From: a virus | IMG/VR virus record: IMGVR_UViG_3300005253_000830 | Coordinates: 1-22,409 of that record | DNA: 22,409 bases | Direction: 5' to 3' (one strand) | Shown here: piece by piece, positions 1-6,751 of the stretch | Layout of the letters: each line of letters opens with the position of its first letter | How positions within the stretch are numbered: position 1 is the first letter of the stretch | Notes under the pieces: model-generated | The model's input: only the letters and a program-made list of their open reading frames with translations | The model's database searches: none | What the model was told of the DNA's origin: nothing | Translations under genes and position numbers: made by a program

Positions 1-219
1 CCACTGCACAGTGCCACTGAACGCGTACCCAATATCCTCAGTGTAGCTGTAGCTAATCTTGTAGTAGTCGTCCTCGATGTCAGCAATGACAAACTTCTCG
101 TCCTCATTCGTCGCGACCACATATGCCCAGCTAGCATTTGGAAATGCGTTCCAGAGCGCGGAGTTGATTGCCTCCAAGCGCGCCTCTACGAACTCACTCT
201 CGTTCTTCTCTGTTGCCAT
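1..219 (-). CDS. Start of a probable head-region protein (partial), in frame with the upstream methyltransferase
   Basis: An ATG at 219 is preceded by AAAGGAGCAATT, a very good ribosome binding site at proper spacing, so a separate protein probably starts here even though the upstream methyltransferase frame reads into it. The visible 73 residues are acidic: an N-terminal helix (ESEFVEARLEAINSALWNAF), then alternating beta-type segments such as KFVIADIEDDYYKISYSYTED. This N-terminal layout is reminiscent of phage prohead protease or capsid-assembly proteins that follow portal and MuF genes, but no catalytic motif lies inside the window. Function is therefore inferred from position only. Confidence 0.5.
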   Translation of the reverse strand, partial: MATEKNESEFVEARLEAINSALWNAFPNASWAYVVATNEDEKFVIADIEDDYYKISYSYTEDIGYAFSGTVQW

Positions 220-633
220 AATTGCTCCTTTGAATATCCACAAGCAGTGAGGTTCTACAGTGAACTTCCGGTCCTTGTCGCCACCCATTGGAGTGAAGTC
301 CAAATCGACAACACGGATCTCGACGCCTAACCTTACGGCGTTCTTCCACCAACTTGACTCTTGTCGTATCGGTAGCAGCATGACAATCGTGCTACCATGC
401 TTTGAGCTCTCTTCAGATGCTTTGCTGACCCACTGCTCTAGTCCGAGATGCCAAGGCGGCGAGCACCAACCATCATCTTTCCAGTCCATTTTGAAAGCGT
501 CCATGTCCTCGGTCACCCATTTGGGCAAGAGGTGGAACTTATCGGACGCGGCGTAGTCAACCTGGAGATTGAATTCCTTGTTGAACTCGTCGAACCACTT
601 CTGGGGTGTTGCTAGATAGGTGTCCTCAGACAT
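1..633 (-). CDS. Dam-like phage DNA adenine methyltransferase, in-frame with a second domain (partial, runs off left edge)
   Basis: The minus frame is open from the ATG at 633 to the window edge (211 codons, no stop). Residues 8-137 resemble the phage N-6-adenine methyltransferase family (Dam, Pfam PF05869): an N-terminal TPQKWFDEFNKEF block, a VDYAAS segment, and the catalytic-type motif CSPPW at 57-61, where the family usually has NPPY or a variant. It would methylate adenine in phage DNA, probably to resist host restriction. The methyltransferase part is complete by about residue 137 (CLWIFKG), but no stop follows. The frame continues into the ORF that has its own ribosome binding site and ATG at 219. 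The start at 633 has only a distant AGGAG about 14 bases upstream, and the frame is also open further upstream. Family assignment is by motif pattern; the fusion is read directly from the sequence. Confidence 0.62.
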   Translation of the reverse strand, partial: MSEDTYLATPQKWFDEFNKEFNLQVDYAASDKFHLLPKWVTEDMDAFKMDWKDDGWCSPPWHLGLEQWVSKASEESSKHGSTIVMLLPIRQESSWWKNAVRLGVEIRVVDLDFTPMGGDKDRKFTVEPHCLWIFKGAIMATEKNESEFVEARLEAINSALWNAFPNASWAYVVATNEDEKFVIADIEDDYYKISYSYTEDIGYAFSGTVQW

Positions 634-716
634 AAAAACAGGCCAAGCTCCTCGCCCCCACGAGGTCTTGACCTTGACCTTGCTATTATAAACTATTTCA
701 CCGACTACTGCGAACC

Positions 717-1163
717 CTAACGCCTGGTCTTTAGGATGTTCTCCGTCACGCGCAAGATCGCCTTCCGGAAGAAGCGGATGTACAGCTTCAAGAACGGACC
801 CCGAATGACTGTCTGCACCGTGTTCCACCGGCCCCTATGCATCCAGGCCTGACGCTGCTCGTCTTGCACCCACTGAGCATAGGGGGTGACGTTCCAGACA
901 GACCCGCGCACCTTACGAGGGCTGCCGGACACGCTGCCCTTCAAGAAGCGCCAACGTCGACCAAGCGTGCCCGTGCGCCTGTACGTAGACCCAATGGGCG
1001 GGGGTGGGTAGATCGCTAGATGCCTCTGGGCAATCACCAACGACTGTATGGTCGCGAACTCCGTCGCCTTCTGCAGCGCGTGCGGGAACTTCTTGAACGC
1101 CTCGGCAGCGCGGACCACATCTCGGGCGTCCAGTGTGAGTTCTAATGTTTGAGTTTTAGCCAT
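717..1163 (-). CDS. HK97 gp10-like / minor virion protein (tentative)
   Basis: This 148-residue basic protein follows the MuF-like gene, and its ATG at 1163 overlaps that gene's TAA (1156-1158), suggesting translational coupling. A longer frame reaching 1238 exists but lies inside the MuF gene, so I chose the coupled ATG. The N-terminus (LELTLDARDVVRAAEAFKKF) is a beta-helix segment of the kind seen in HK97 gp10-type head-tail joining proteins. The C-terminal half has YAQWVQDEQRQ and a HRGRW motif, then a strongly basic tail ending KTRR. Its place between minor head protein and capsid-side genes fits a head-completion or structural role. The assignment rests on weak sequence pattern plus synteny; it could be another small structural protein. 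Confidence 0.45.
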   Translation of the reverse strand: MAKTQTLELTLDARDVVRAAEAFKKFPHALQKATEFATIQSLVIAQRHLAIYPPPPIGSTYRRTGTLGRRWRFLKGSVSGSPRKVRGSVWNVTPYAQWVQDEQRQAWMHRGRWNTVQTVIRGPFLKLYIRFFRKAILRVTENILKTRR

Positions 1164-2136
1164 CGTCAGTGGGACCGAAGATCGGATTGTCCAAGCTAGT
1201 AGTACCCGTAAACTCGTCGAACGCGTCGCCCAGCTCACTAGTGACCGCGGCCGTGATCCAGCAGCGACAATTTACGTGACTTGGAGGCCCGTCGACCTCA
1301 CCCAGATCGGTAAAGAAAAGTGAATCGAGTAACACCCTCGTGCCGTCGAGCGGGCGGCAAATAGGACACACCAATTCATCTCGGGCTGAAGACCACCGCT
1401 TATGTGTAATCACACCGGACTCTCTCCACGCCACCAAAGCACCCTCTGCGTACGCCCGGGTGGCCTCGGTCGCGGCGATCGTCGCGGCGCGGCTGTGGCT
1501 CATCCACGTGCCCTCTTGGATCTTGGTCACCAGCTCAGGGAAGGTACCGCCAGTCTCGATCCACGAAGCAAGGCTGCTCCTGAGGTTCTTCTTGTCGGTG
1601 TCGGTGAGGGTCTGCTTGAACAGCGGGCTCGACTCTCGCACCAGATGCATCGTGTGCTGAAACGCCCAGTCAGCAACGTCAGTGTCAACCCTACCAGGCT
1701 CAACGGACACGGCGAAGTTGGCCTCAAGGTCGCCTACCGCTATGTCGACACTCATGCGCGCCGCCTCCTCCATGAATGGGAGGATGTCCGCTATGTATCC
1801 ATTCTCCCACATCACCCAGAACTCGGGCGGCAGGCTGATCAGGTCATCATCGAACTTTAGCCATCGCTCGATCGTGCGTACTCTGTGGCCCTCATACAGC
1901 GGAACTAATGTCTTAGCTGGTCGCATGTACTTGAACGGGCCGGCCTTGTCAGGGTAAAGTTTACGCAGTTCGGGGATTAGGCGCTCGAACTTTCGCTGCC
2001 ACCCGATCACCAGCTGCTCGTTGAACCGCCTCTCCCAGTCGCGGTAGATGTCGTGGAGTGGGGACGTCTCGGGGAAGCGCCCCTCACCCTGACCGAAGCT
2101 AGCAGAGGGTGCAGCCACCTTTAGTCTAGATGCCAT
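1156..2136 (-). CDS. Minor head protein, SPP1 gp7 / MuF family (head morphogenesis)
   Basis: This 326-residue protein carries the phage Mu gpF / SPP1 gp7 domain (PF04233) at about residues 190-300. It has the helical AATIAATEATRAYA segment (217-230), a KRWSSARDELVCPICRPLDG block with C257-x2-C260, and the closing PPSHVNCRCW (285-293). These Cys/His positions are the family hallmark. Proteins of this family sit inside the head next to the portal and help assembly or DNA ejection. It lies two genes downstream of the portal, as expected. The start ATG overlaps the end of the upstream small zinc-finger gene by 11 bases. Residues 1-180 are largely helical with no recognised domain, as is common for the family. 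Confidence 0.9.
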   Translation of the reverse strand: MASRLKVAAPSASFGQGEGRFPETSPLHDIYRDWERRFNEQLVIGWQRKFERLIPELRKLYPDKAGPFKYMRPAKTLVPLYEGHRVRTIERWLKFDDDLISLPPEFWVMWENGYIADILPFMEEAARMSVDIAVGDLEANFAVSVEPGRVDTDVADWAFQHTMHLVRESSPLFKQTLTDTDKKNLRSSLASWIETGGTFPELVTKIQEGTWMSHSRAATIAATEATRAYAEGALVAWRESGVITHKRWSSARDELVCPICRPLDGTRVLLDSLFFTDLGEVDGPPSHVNCRCWITAAVTSELGDAFDEFTGTTSLDNPIFGPTDDG

Positions 2137-2374
2137 GTTTATCCCGCCAATGATTAGGCCAGTCTTCCCAGGCTAAAGGCTTGCCGCACATACATACCAT
2201 CGGCGGCATGCCGGTGCCGTAGGTCTTAACCGTGGCGTACATCGCGTCAGCAGAGCTGCGCCGGTCACCAACCACGCTGAAGAGCTCACGGGAGGCAGCG
2301 AGCATACCCTTGCTCCAGAGAGCTCTGTTCTCGTCCTTCTGCTTAGTCGTCAGTGGGCTCATCGGCAGCGTCAA
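2126..2374 (-). CDS. Small zinc-finger-like protein between portal and MuF genes
   Basis: This protein has up to 82 residues. The C-terminus has CMCGKPLAWEDWPNHWRDKH, a C-x-C plus H-x4-H arrangement typical of a small C2H2-like finger. The N-terminal part is helical and charged. The start is uncertain: a TTG at 2374 lies 9 bases after a GGAG, while an ATG at 2362 (MSPLTTKQ) has no site at good spacing. Both lie within the last codons of the portal gene, and the end overlaps the MuF start. It belongs to the packaging/head operon, but I do not recognise a named family. A nucleic-acid or protein-binding adaptor role is possible. Confidence 0.72.
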   Translation of the reverse strand: MTLPMSPLTTKQKDENRALWSKGMLAASRELFSVVGDRRSSADAMYATVKTYGTGMPPMVCMCGKPLAWEDWPNHWRDKHGI

Positions 2375-3695
2375 AATCTGTCACTCCAAATCCCACTCCT
2401 GGTACCATGCGAGGGGGGATGAGCTTGTGGTCCACCTTCTCATCGAGCAGCCCCTGCCTCTGGGACTCCATAACGCCCAACTCCGGACCAAGTGCCTGGA
2501 TCAACGTCTTGACCGCACGAGCGCGCTTGTCCGCGACCTCGGCCTCCAGTGCCTCGTCTTGTGGGACTACCCCCTCGAAGTGGGCCTCAATGTTCTCAGT
2601 GCCACCCTCGTACACGGTGTTGATCATCATCGTCATGGTGGCGGCTATCCGCTCCAGCGACGGTGCGACCGTGTACTTCAGGGTCATGTACTCTCCAACC
2701 TCTGCATTAGAGCGATTGACGTCCTCGCTCAGTATCACCGCCGGGTGCACGCCGAAGATGCCGAAGATCCGCATCCTATTGAGCTTGGTGCCCTCGATGA
2801 ACTCAATGTCCCGCATATTCATGCCCATGTCCCGGTACTTGAACGACTGCCAGAGGAACGCCACCTGGTGAGCCTTCGACGGATCCCCGGTGTAGGTGTC
2901 CTTCAGGTACTCACGCATCGCTCTTACTTGATCGGGTGACACGCTCTCACGGTCACTCTCGATCACGCCTCCCAGTCGCATCCCGTTCTTGAACAGGGCG
3001 GCGTTCTGGATCTGCGCGGCCAGGTCAGATGAGGACGCGTAGTTGGCAGCCTCAATGGGTGATAGCCCCTCGTAATCCTTCAGCGGGTGGTACCGCTTGA
3101 AGTGTGTCATCGCGCTGGGCTTGAACATGATCTTGCTCCCATCCAGCTCATACAGGTAGCCATCTATATACTCTGTCGCCGACGGCTTGATCGTCAGCCG
3201 ATCGGGGCGCACCGCCCAGAGGGCCACAGGTTCCTTGGTCCGCTCGACCAGTTTCTGGTGGTCGTTCTGCTCCACTGGCTTCTCACCATCGTCAAGGTGC
3301 CAATACGCGTTGCCGTTCAGCTGCATGGTGATCAGCTGCTTCTCGACGAACTCGAAGGTGCTGTTCCACGGGTTGGGTGAGTCCCAGAGCTCCATGAACG
3401 GGTGCTCATCCGCCGGCTTGGTGGGCCAGCCCGTGATGATGTCACGCTCGGAGTTCGCGTCGAACAGCTGCAGCTTGGTCGCCTGCATGGCGGCCATCTC
3501 TGCCACCCTGTTGACGCACATGTAGACCAGGTCTGAGCGCGTGTAGCGCAGCGCCTGGTTGGCGTAGATCAGGTTGTCGGTGACATCACCGGCTGCGCCC
3601 GTCGTGCTGCGCGTGACGCCCGCCACGGGCACCAGGGTGCCACTGGGTGAGACGATCTTGTCGGTCACCTGTCGACGCTTCCATCCGAATGGCAT
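2343..3695 (-). CDS. Phage portal protein, HK97 family
   Basis: At 450 residues this matches the usual length of HK97-type portal proteins (PF04860). Supporting segments are the N-terminal YTRSDLVYMCVNRVAEMAA helix, the WDSPNP and FVEKQLITMQLNGNAYWHL region, HFKRYHPLKDYEGLSPIEAA, the FEV/FIEGTKLNRMRIFGIFGV stem region, and the VNRSNAEVGEYMTLKYTVAP block. The portal forms the dodecameric ring through which terminase pumps DNA. The start is preceded by GAGGAGGAATA, an almost ideal ribosome binding site. Its ATG overlaps the TAA of the small membrane-protein gene upstream (TAATG). The acidic C-terminus ends in ADEPTDD and overlaps the next gene. Confidence 0.95.
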   Translation of the reverse strand: MPFGWKRRQVTDKIVSPSGTLVPVAGVTRSTTGAAGDVTDNLIYANQALRYTRSDLVYMCVNRVAEMAAMQATKLQLFDANSERDIITGWPTKPADEHPFMELWDSPNPWNSTFEFVEKQLITMQLNGNAYWHLDDGEKPVEQNDHQKLVERTKEPVALWAVRPDRLTIKPSATEYIDGYLYELDGSKIMFKPSAMTHFKRYHPLKDYEGLSPIEAANYASSSDLAAQIQNAALFKNGMRLGGVIESDRESVSPDQVRAMREYLKDTYTGDPSKAHQVAFLWQSFKYRDMGMNMRDIEFIEGTKLNRMRIFGIFGVHPAVILSEDVNRSNAEVGEYMTLKYTVAPSLERIAATMTMMINTVYEGGTENIEAHFEGVVPQDEALEAEVADKRARAVKTLIQALGPELGVMESQRQGLLDEKVDHKLIPPRMVPGVGFGVTDFDAADEPTDD

Positions 3696-3874
3696 TATTC
3701 CTCCTCAAAATTGCGATTGAAAAGAGCAGCGATCACACCGAGTGCTGCCCAAAAAACGGGTACCCCCACCAGGTACACGAGAGGATCCAGACCTCGAACC
3801 GCGAACAGGATGTACAGCGGGAAGAGCACCAGCAGTGTGAATGCCACGTGCTGAACAACCAGACTAACTCTCAT
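3695..3874 (-). CDS. Small two-helix membrane protein (59 aa)
   Basis: A 59-residue protein with two clear hydrophobic segments: about 9-26 (HVAFTLLVLFPLYILFAV) and about 34-54 (YLVGVPVFWAALGVIAALF). They are joined by a short RGLDPL loop, and the protein ends in NRNFEEE. The start is well supported: AAGGAGGCAAGTC precedes the ATG, the ATG overlaps the upstream TGA (ATGA), and the stop overlaps the portal ATG (TAATG). It is co-transcribed with the portal gene. Two-helix hairpin topology with a charged tail is compatible with a holin or a membrane-associated accessory, but nothing in the sequence proves lysis function and there is no endolysin in the window. Confidence 0.8.
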   Translation of the reverse strand: MRVSLVVQHVAFTLLVLFPLYILFAVRGLDPLVYLVGVPVFWAALGVIAALFNRNFEEE

Positions 3875-4092
3875 GACTTGCCTCCTTGATGCATCCAGTC
3901 CGGGAACTCGTACAGCCCCGGAGCCCAGTAGGTCTCAGCACACCGGGCACAATCCACGCTCTGTCGCTTATCTCTTATGGCCACATACATATGGGTAGGG
4001 TGCGCGAAAACGTGTCCGTACCGCGAGCAGAAGAACATACAGTTCCACGCCCACGTCAGCTCTCGAAGTTTGAACTCCAGCCAGCTATTCAT
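3871..4092 (-). CDS. Small Cys-rich protein, unknown function
   Basis: A 73-residue protein with aromatic and cysteine-rich composition. It has CMFFC near residue 18 and CARC near residue 48, with histidines at HVFAHPTH and WMH. The paired cysteines suggest a small zinc-binding fold, though the spacing CxxxC is unusual for a classic ribbon. Its ATG sits inside the end of the upstream 49-residue membrane protein gene, and its TGA overlaps the next ATG (ATGA). It is therefore part of a translationally coupled run of very small genes between the DPPY methyltransferase and the portal. I do not recognise a family. Confidence 0.6.
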   Translation of the reverse strand: MNSWLEFKLRELTWAWNCMFFCSRYGHVFAHPTHMYVAIRDKRQSVDCARCAETYWAPGLYEFPDWMHQGGKS

Positions 4093-4234
4093 CGTTGTCC
4101 CCCATTATCCACTTCCTCGAGCGTCGAATATCAAAGTACAGAAACACACCTAAGAACACCATGAAACCAGCAATCACAGGGAATGCCTCAGGACAGTTGC
4201 AGTTACTTATCGCCATCCAAATCAACGTTGGCAT
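4085..4234 (-). CDS. Very small single-pass membrane protein (49 aa)
   Basis: A 49-residue protein with an N-terminal CNC motif, one hydrophobic helix (about 16-33, FPVIAGFMVFLGVFLYF) and a basic RRSRK segment after it, predicting an N-out, C-in orientation. The start has an excellent site, AAGGAGGCAAG, directly before the ATG. The same 11 bases also precede the 59-residue membrane protein at 3874. The stop (TAG) lies 5 bases inside the following gene. The function is unknown; it is the first gene of the small-protein run leading to the portal. Confidence 0.75.
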   Translation of the reverse strand: MPTLIWMAISNCNCPEAFPVIAGFMVFLGVFLYFDIRRSRKWIMGDNDE

Positions 4235-4291
4235 CTTGCCTCCTTATGTTCCCGAAAGTTCATAAACGTAAATTGAAGTACATATAATTGC

Positions 4292-4649
4292 GAGTAGGCA
4301 GGCAGGCTACCTAGTTGACCGCGAATCGATCTACAGTTTTTCCAGACTCACTCATTACATACACGTTTGCCGGGGAACGTATAATCACATCCTGAGCGGA
4401 CACATCTCCCCAGTCTAAGCGCAGAATTACCACGCCGTACTTCAACTCATCGTTACCCTCAGCGACATCCACATCAAAGCTAGACACGAACCCATCGGTG
4501 ATTTCTATATCTAGGCCGTTTGGAGATTCCGGATGTCGAATTACGTAGCGTTTGCATTCTAGCATTCGCTCGTTGTTGACGTTACTTCCTCTTGGTACGA
4601 TCTTCAAAAACATATCTTTCTCCCTTTCTGTCTATCTGCCTGCCTACTC
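4292..4649. repeat. Perfect 14-bp inverted repeats flanking a small gene
   Basis: GAGTAGGCAGGCAG at 4292-4305 and its exact reverse complement at 4636-4649 bracket the 100-codon gene at 4311-4613. There is no obvious target duplication outside the arms and no transposase inside. It could be the termini of a small gene cassette, or a structure pairing the two ends of the transcript. Confidence 0.6.
4311..4613 (-). CDS. Hypothetical protein between inverted repeats (100 aa)
   Basis: A 100-residue acidic, beta-rich protein with segments YVIRHP, GLDIEITDGFVSSFDVDV, YGVVILRLDW and DVIIRSP, and no membrane segment. The start follows AAGGGAGAAAGAT, a good ribosome binding site. The gene is separated from its neighbours by non-coding DNA on both sides, unlike the overlapping genes around it, and is bracketed by a perfect 14-bp inverted repeat. 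It appears more A+T-rich than the portal and terminase genes (by eye, not computed). This suggests a stand-alone accessory gene (a moron-like cassette). I do not recognise the family. Confidence 0.65.
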   Translation of the reverse strand: MFLKIVPRGSNVNNERMLECKRYVIRHPESPNGLDIEITDGFVSSFDVDVAEGNDELKYGVVILRLDWGDVSAQDVIIRSPANVYVMSESGKTVDRFAVN

Positions 4650-4681
4650 TTCTGCCACACCTCAGTCCCATGTTCAGTGTG

Positions 4682-4765
4682 ATCACGCGCAGTGATACGA
4701 AGCCCTGCTTAGGGGGCCAGGATTCCCACCTATACAGGCAGTTTCCTGGGCCTGCGCTGGTGCGC
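4682..4765. ncRNA. Tandem hairpin block (structured non-coding region)
   Basis: Four hairpins stand almost back to back: ATCAC/GTGAT at 4682-4696, CCCT/AGGG with a 4-base loop at 4703-4714, GGCCAGGA/TCCTGGGCC (one bulge, 21-base loop) at 4715-4752, and GCGC/GCGC with a TGGT loop at 4754-4765. None is followed by a long T run on either strand, so they are not classic terminators. They lie directly 3' (minus strand) of the tRNA-like element and before the 100-residue gene. Likely a structured RNA or processing region; its identity is unknown. Confidence 0.5.
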
Positions 4766-4777
4766 TGTCTTACACAA

Positions 4778-4881
4778 TGGACCCGGTGGGATTTGAACCC
4801 ACATGTCCTCGGCGTGCCGTTGATCATCTTACTACCGGAAGCGGTCACCGCCGTAGAGGAGCTCTCCTAAGTATCGGGCCC
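4778..4881 (-). tRNA. tRNA-like element of unusual length (104 nt), anticodon unresolved
   Basis: On the minus strand the 3' part has a canonical T-arm: stem GTGGG/CCCAC around the loop TTCAAAT, matching the TTCRANY consensus. The 3' strand CGGGTCC then pairs with GGGCCCG at the 5' end (seven pairs, one G-U). It begins 8 bases after the stop codon of the DPPY methyltransferase. Acceptor and T-arm pairing together are unlikely by chance. The total is 104 nt, however, about 28 more than a normal tRNA, and I find no 5-bp anticodon stem with a 7-base loop. A possible D-arm (CTT-CCGGTAGT-AAG) sits displaced by about 30 nt. It could be a tRNA with an insertion or intron, a degenerate tRNA, or a tRNA mimic. 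No CCA is encoded. Confidence 0.5.
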
Positions 4882-4889
4882 CACTTAGA

Positions 4890-6335
4890 TTATACCTCTT
4901 CCTCCACAGCGCTGTGAGCCAGCCGTGCCTCCGCTATCGCGGTGTACTGTGCCTCTGCCTCGATGCCAACGACTTCATCCCACCCAGCCCGGGCAGCGCC
5001 GATCATCTCGCTACCACTACCAGAGAACGGCACCAGCATGCGTCGGCTTCGGCCTTCCAGCTCAGGTGGCAGGCTGAGCAGTGCTAGGTAAGTGAGCAGC
5101 TTGATAGGCTTGACCGTGGGATGAATGCACCCCTGGGCACGCTGCTTCTTGTCCAGCTGTTCCCATTCGATCTTACTGACCTGTTTGAATCCCTTGTCCA
5201 CACGCTGCCAGTAGAAGTCCTCCAGACCGGCGTCCTTCTCGGATCGACTGGCCTTGGCGCAGTAAAAGAAGCGGGATGGTCCTCCAGTGTCTTTATAGCC
5301 TTCGTCAGTATTGTTGGCTGTCCAACCGTGGATTCCGTAAAAACCTTGAATATCGTGTTTCTTGCGAGTTGTTCTAAAGCTACTAGAAAGCTCCCCCACC
5401 TGATCATCCAACTGCCGCACTGGGCAACCTGGAACACATGCCCAGCGTGCATCGCCCGCCTGCACACACTCCTCATGGTGGGTGAGCATCAGGTTGGCAG
5501 GCCATCGGCCGTTCGGAGCTGGAGACGCGCGCTCTTCACTTGACCGCTCATCACTTAATTTGGCTTGGTTGTATGTTGTTTTGCCTACTTTAGAAGAGTG
5601 CGGAGTCATTCGTTCTTCAGGTTCATCATGGCTAATTCGGGAACCATCAATATTCAATGCCCCAGATCCAAACTCCACCGCCAGCTGTGCGAAGGTGTGT
5701 TTGCCGCGGGGCGCCCGGCACAGGAACACGGGTTCCCAGGCTGGCTTGAGCGCGGTGCCGTAGCTGCCCCAAACCTCGGACTCGAGAGTAACGGGTTTCG
5801 TTTCATCGTACTCTGGCTTGAACTCACCAAGGCTCTCAGTGTCGGAACTGGCCGCGCCTTTGGCTTTGCCTGTAACCTCGCGCTCCACTCCAGCTTCCTT
5901 GTCCATTCCCTTGCTTATATTATGCGATTTTGGGAATCCTTGACCTTGCAGCCACATCAAGCAGTCGACGATCTCAAACCCCCCAGTCTCAAGCCCCACG
6001 CCGAGGTGGTGGAAGGTCCGCGTGCCACCGAAGAACATGCACACCGCACCTGGGTACAGAGCCTTCTCGATCAGCAGGGCTGACCACTCAGCAATCCATT
6101 CTTGGTAGTGCTGCAGGCTTTCGAACCCATCCCACTTCTGACCCATGAACCCACCTGACAAGCGAGCATACCGCCCATCGCTGCCTTCCTTAGCGGGCGC
6201 ACTGCCCTTCTTGCCAAATCGCTTGGTGATTGAGATTAGTGCATAGGGTGGATCTGCTAGAACTGCGTGAAACTTCTCCCCATCATAATTGGTCAACCAC
6301 TCAACGAGCTCTGCTTGCTCTATGCTCCATCTCAT
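4890..6335 (-). CDS. DNA methyltransferase, DPPY type (N6-adenine/N4-cytosine, beta-type order)
   Basis: A 481-residue protein of the N6_N4_Mtase family (PF01555). The catalytic motif DPPY is at residues 28-31. The SAM-binding motif FSGSGSE is near residue 437, followed by VVGIEAEAQY, so the catalytic motif precedes the SAM motif, as in beta-class enzymes. HPTVKP just before the SAM motif is another family signature. The middle (about 140-400) is a long insertion with WGSYGTALKPAWEPVFLCRAP and FFYCAKASRSEKDAGLE, likely target recognition. DPPY favours adenine-N6 methylation. The start was taken at the ATG whose TGA overlap with the upstream gene is ATGA, with AAGG 7 bases before, rather than 27 bases upstream at 6362. 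Confidence 0.9.
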   Translation of the reverse strand: MRWSIEQAELVEWLTNYDGEKFHAVLADPPYALISITKRFGKKGSAPAKEGSDGRYARLSGGFMGQKWDGFESLQHYQEWIAEWSALLIEKALYPGAVCMFFGGTRTFHHLGVGLETGGFEIVDCLMWLQGQGFPKSHNISKGMDKEAGVEREVTGKAKGAASSDTESLGEFKPEYDETKPVTLESEVWGSYGTALKPAWEPVFLCRAPRGKHTFAQLAVEFGSGALNIDGSRISHDEPEERMTPHSSKVGKTTYNQAKLSDERSSEERASPAPNGRWPANLMLTHHEECVQAGDARWACVPGCPVRQLDDQVGELSSSFRTTRKKHDIQGFYGIHGWTANNTDEGYKDTGGPSRFFYCAKASRSEKDAGLEDFYWQRVDKGFKQVSKIEWEQLDKKQRAQGCIHPTVKPIKLLTYLALLSLPPELEGRSRRMLVPFSGSGSEMIGAARAGWDEVVGIEAEAQYTAIAEARLAHSAVEEEV

Positions 6336-6751
6336 TGGGCGGCCTTCAATGCGGCACGACATATCGCGAGAGGGGCGGTATCTGCCTCCACGAAGTCAGC
6401 GAAGTCTCCTCTCCAAATTGGGCTTCCTCCCGAGTTGTATTCCTCTGCAATAGTCACGCTCCAGGTTATTTGAGGAATCATGCCCGGACCCAAGGACTCG
6501 TCAATCGTATTTATTTCAATCAGCCATGTCTCCAGAATTCGCCCCACCACCTCCCATGCTGCTGCTATGTCGGTGCTGTAGCGAGAAGGGAACGCGGGGT
6601 TACCATCTGAAAGTTCAACTCCTCTACCCCTGCCGTCTTCCATGATGCCACCCACTATGCGCCACTCCATCACAGCCTCAGCCACCCACGTATCCAGACA
6701 CCGGTTGGCCTCGTGTTCGTCTATCTCAGTCTCGCAATGTGGACATTTCAT
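6332..6751 (-). CDS. Zinc-ribbon plus phage ABA-sandwich domain protein
   Basis: The protein has 139 residues from the ATG at 6751, chosen because GGAGGTAAGG precedes it directly; a start at 6763 is also open. The N-terminus MKCPHCETEI supplies one CxxC knuckle. The body matches the conserved phage ABA-sandwich domain pattern (PF18066): DTWVAEAVMEW, then SRYSTDIAAAWEVV, then EADTAPLAICRAALKA. These proteins are widespread in phages and their role is unknown. It overlaps the terminase gene end and the methyltransferase start, so it is part of the packaging operon. Domain recognition is from memory of the motif pattern. Confidence 0.78.
   Translation of the reverse strand: MKCPHCETEIDEHEANRCLDTWVAEAVMEWRIVGGIMEDGRGRGVELSDGNPAFPSRYSTDIAAAWEVVGRILETWLIEINTIDESLGPGMIPQITWSVTIAEEYNSGGSPIWRGDFADFVEADTAPLAICRAALKAAQ

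Noticed and set aside
260-556. Plus-strand ORF of 98 codons
   Set aside because: It is the antisense of the Dam-like methyltransferase frame, which shows family motifs; the plus frame shows none.
2232-2939. Plus-strand ORF of 235 codons
   Set aside because: It lies wholly antisense to the portal gene and its neighbour; composition is His/Leu/Arg-rich as expected of a shadow frame.
4582-4848. Minus-strand ORF of 88 codons over the tRNA-like block
   Set aside because: No binding site and no family pattern; the stem complementarity in this stretch is explained better by RNA structure.
4778-4881. Suppressor tRNA reading TAG
   Set aside because: A CTA triplet is present, but no 5-bp stem can be formed around it and the distance from the 5' end is wrong.
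5565-6083. Plus-strand ORF of 172 codons
   Set aside because: Antisense to the DPPY methyltransferase, with no motif or binding site.
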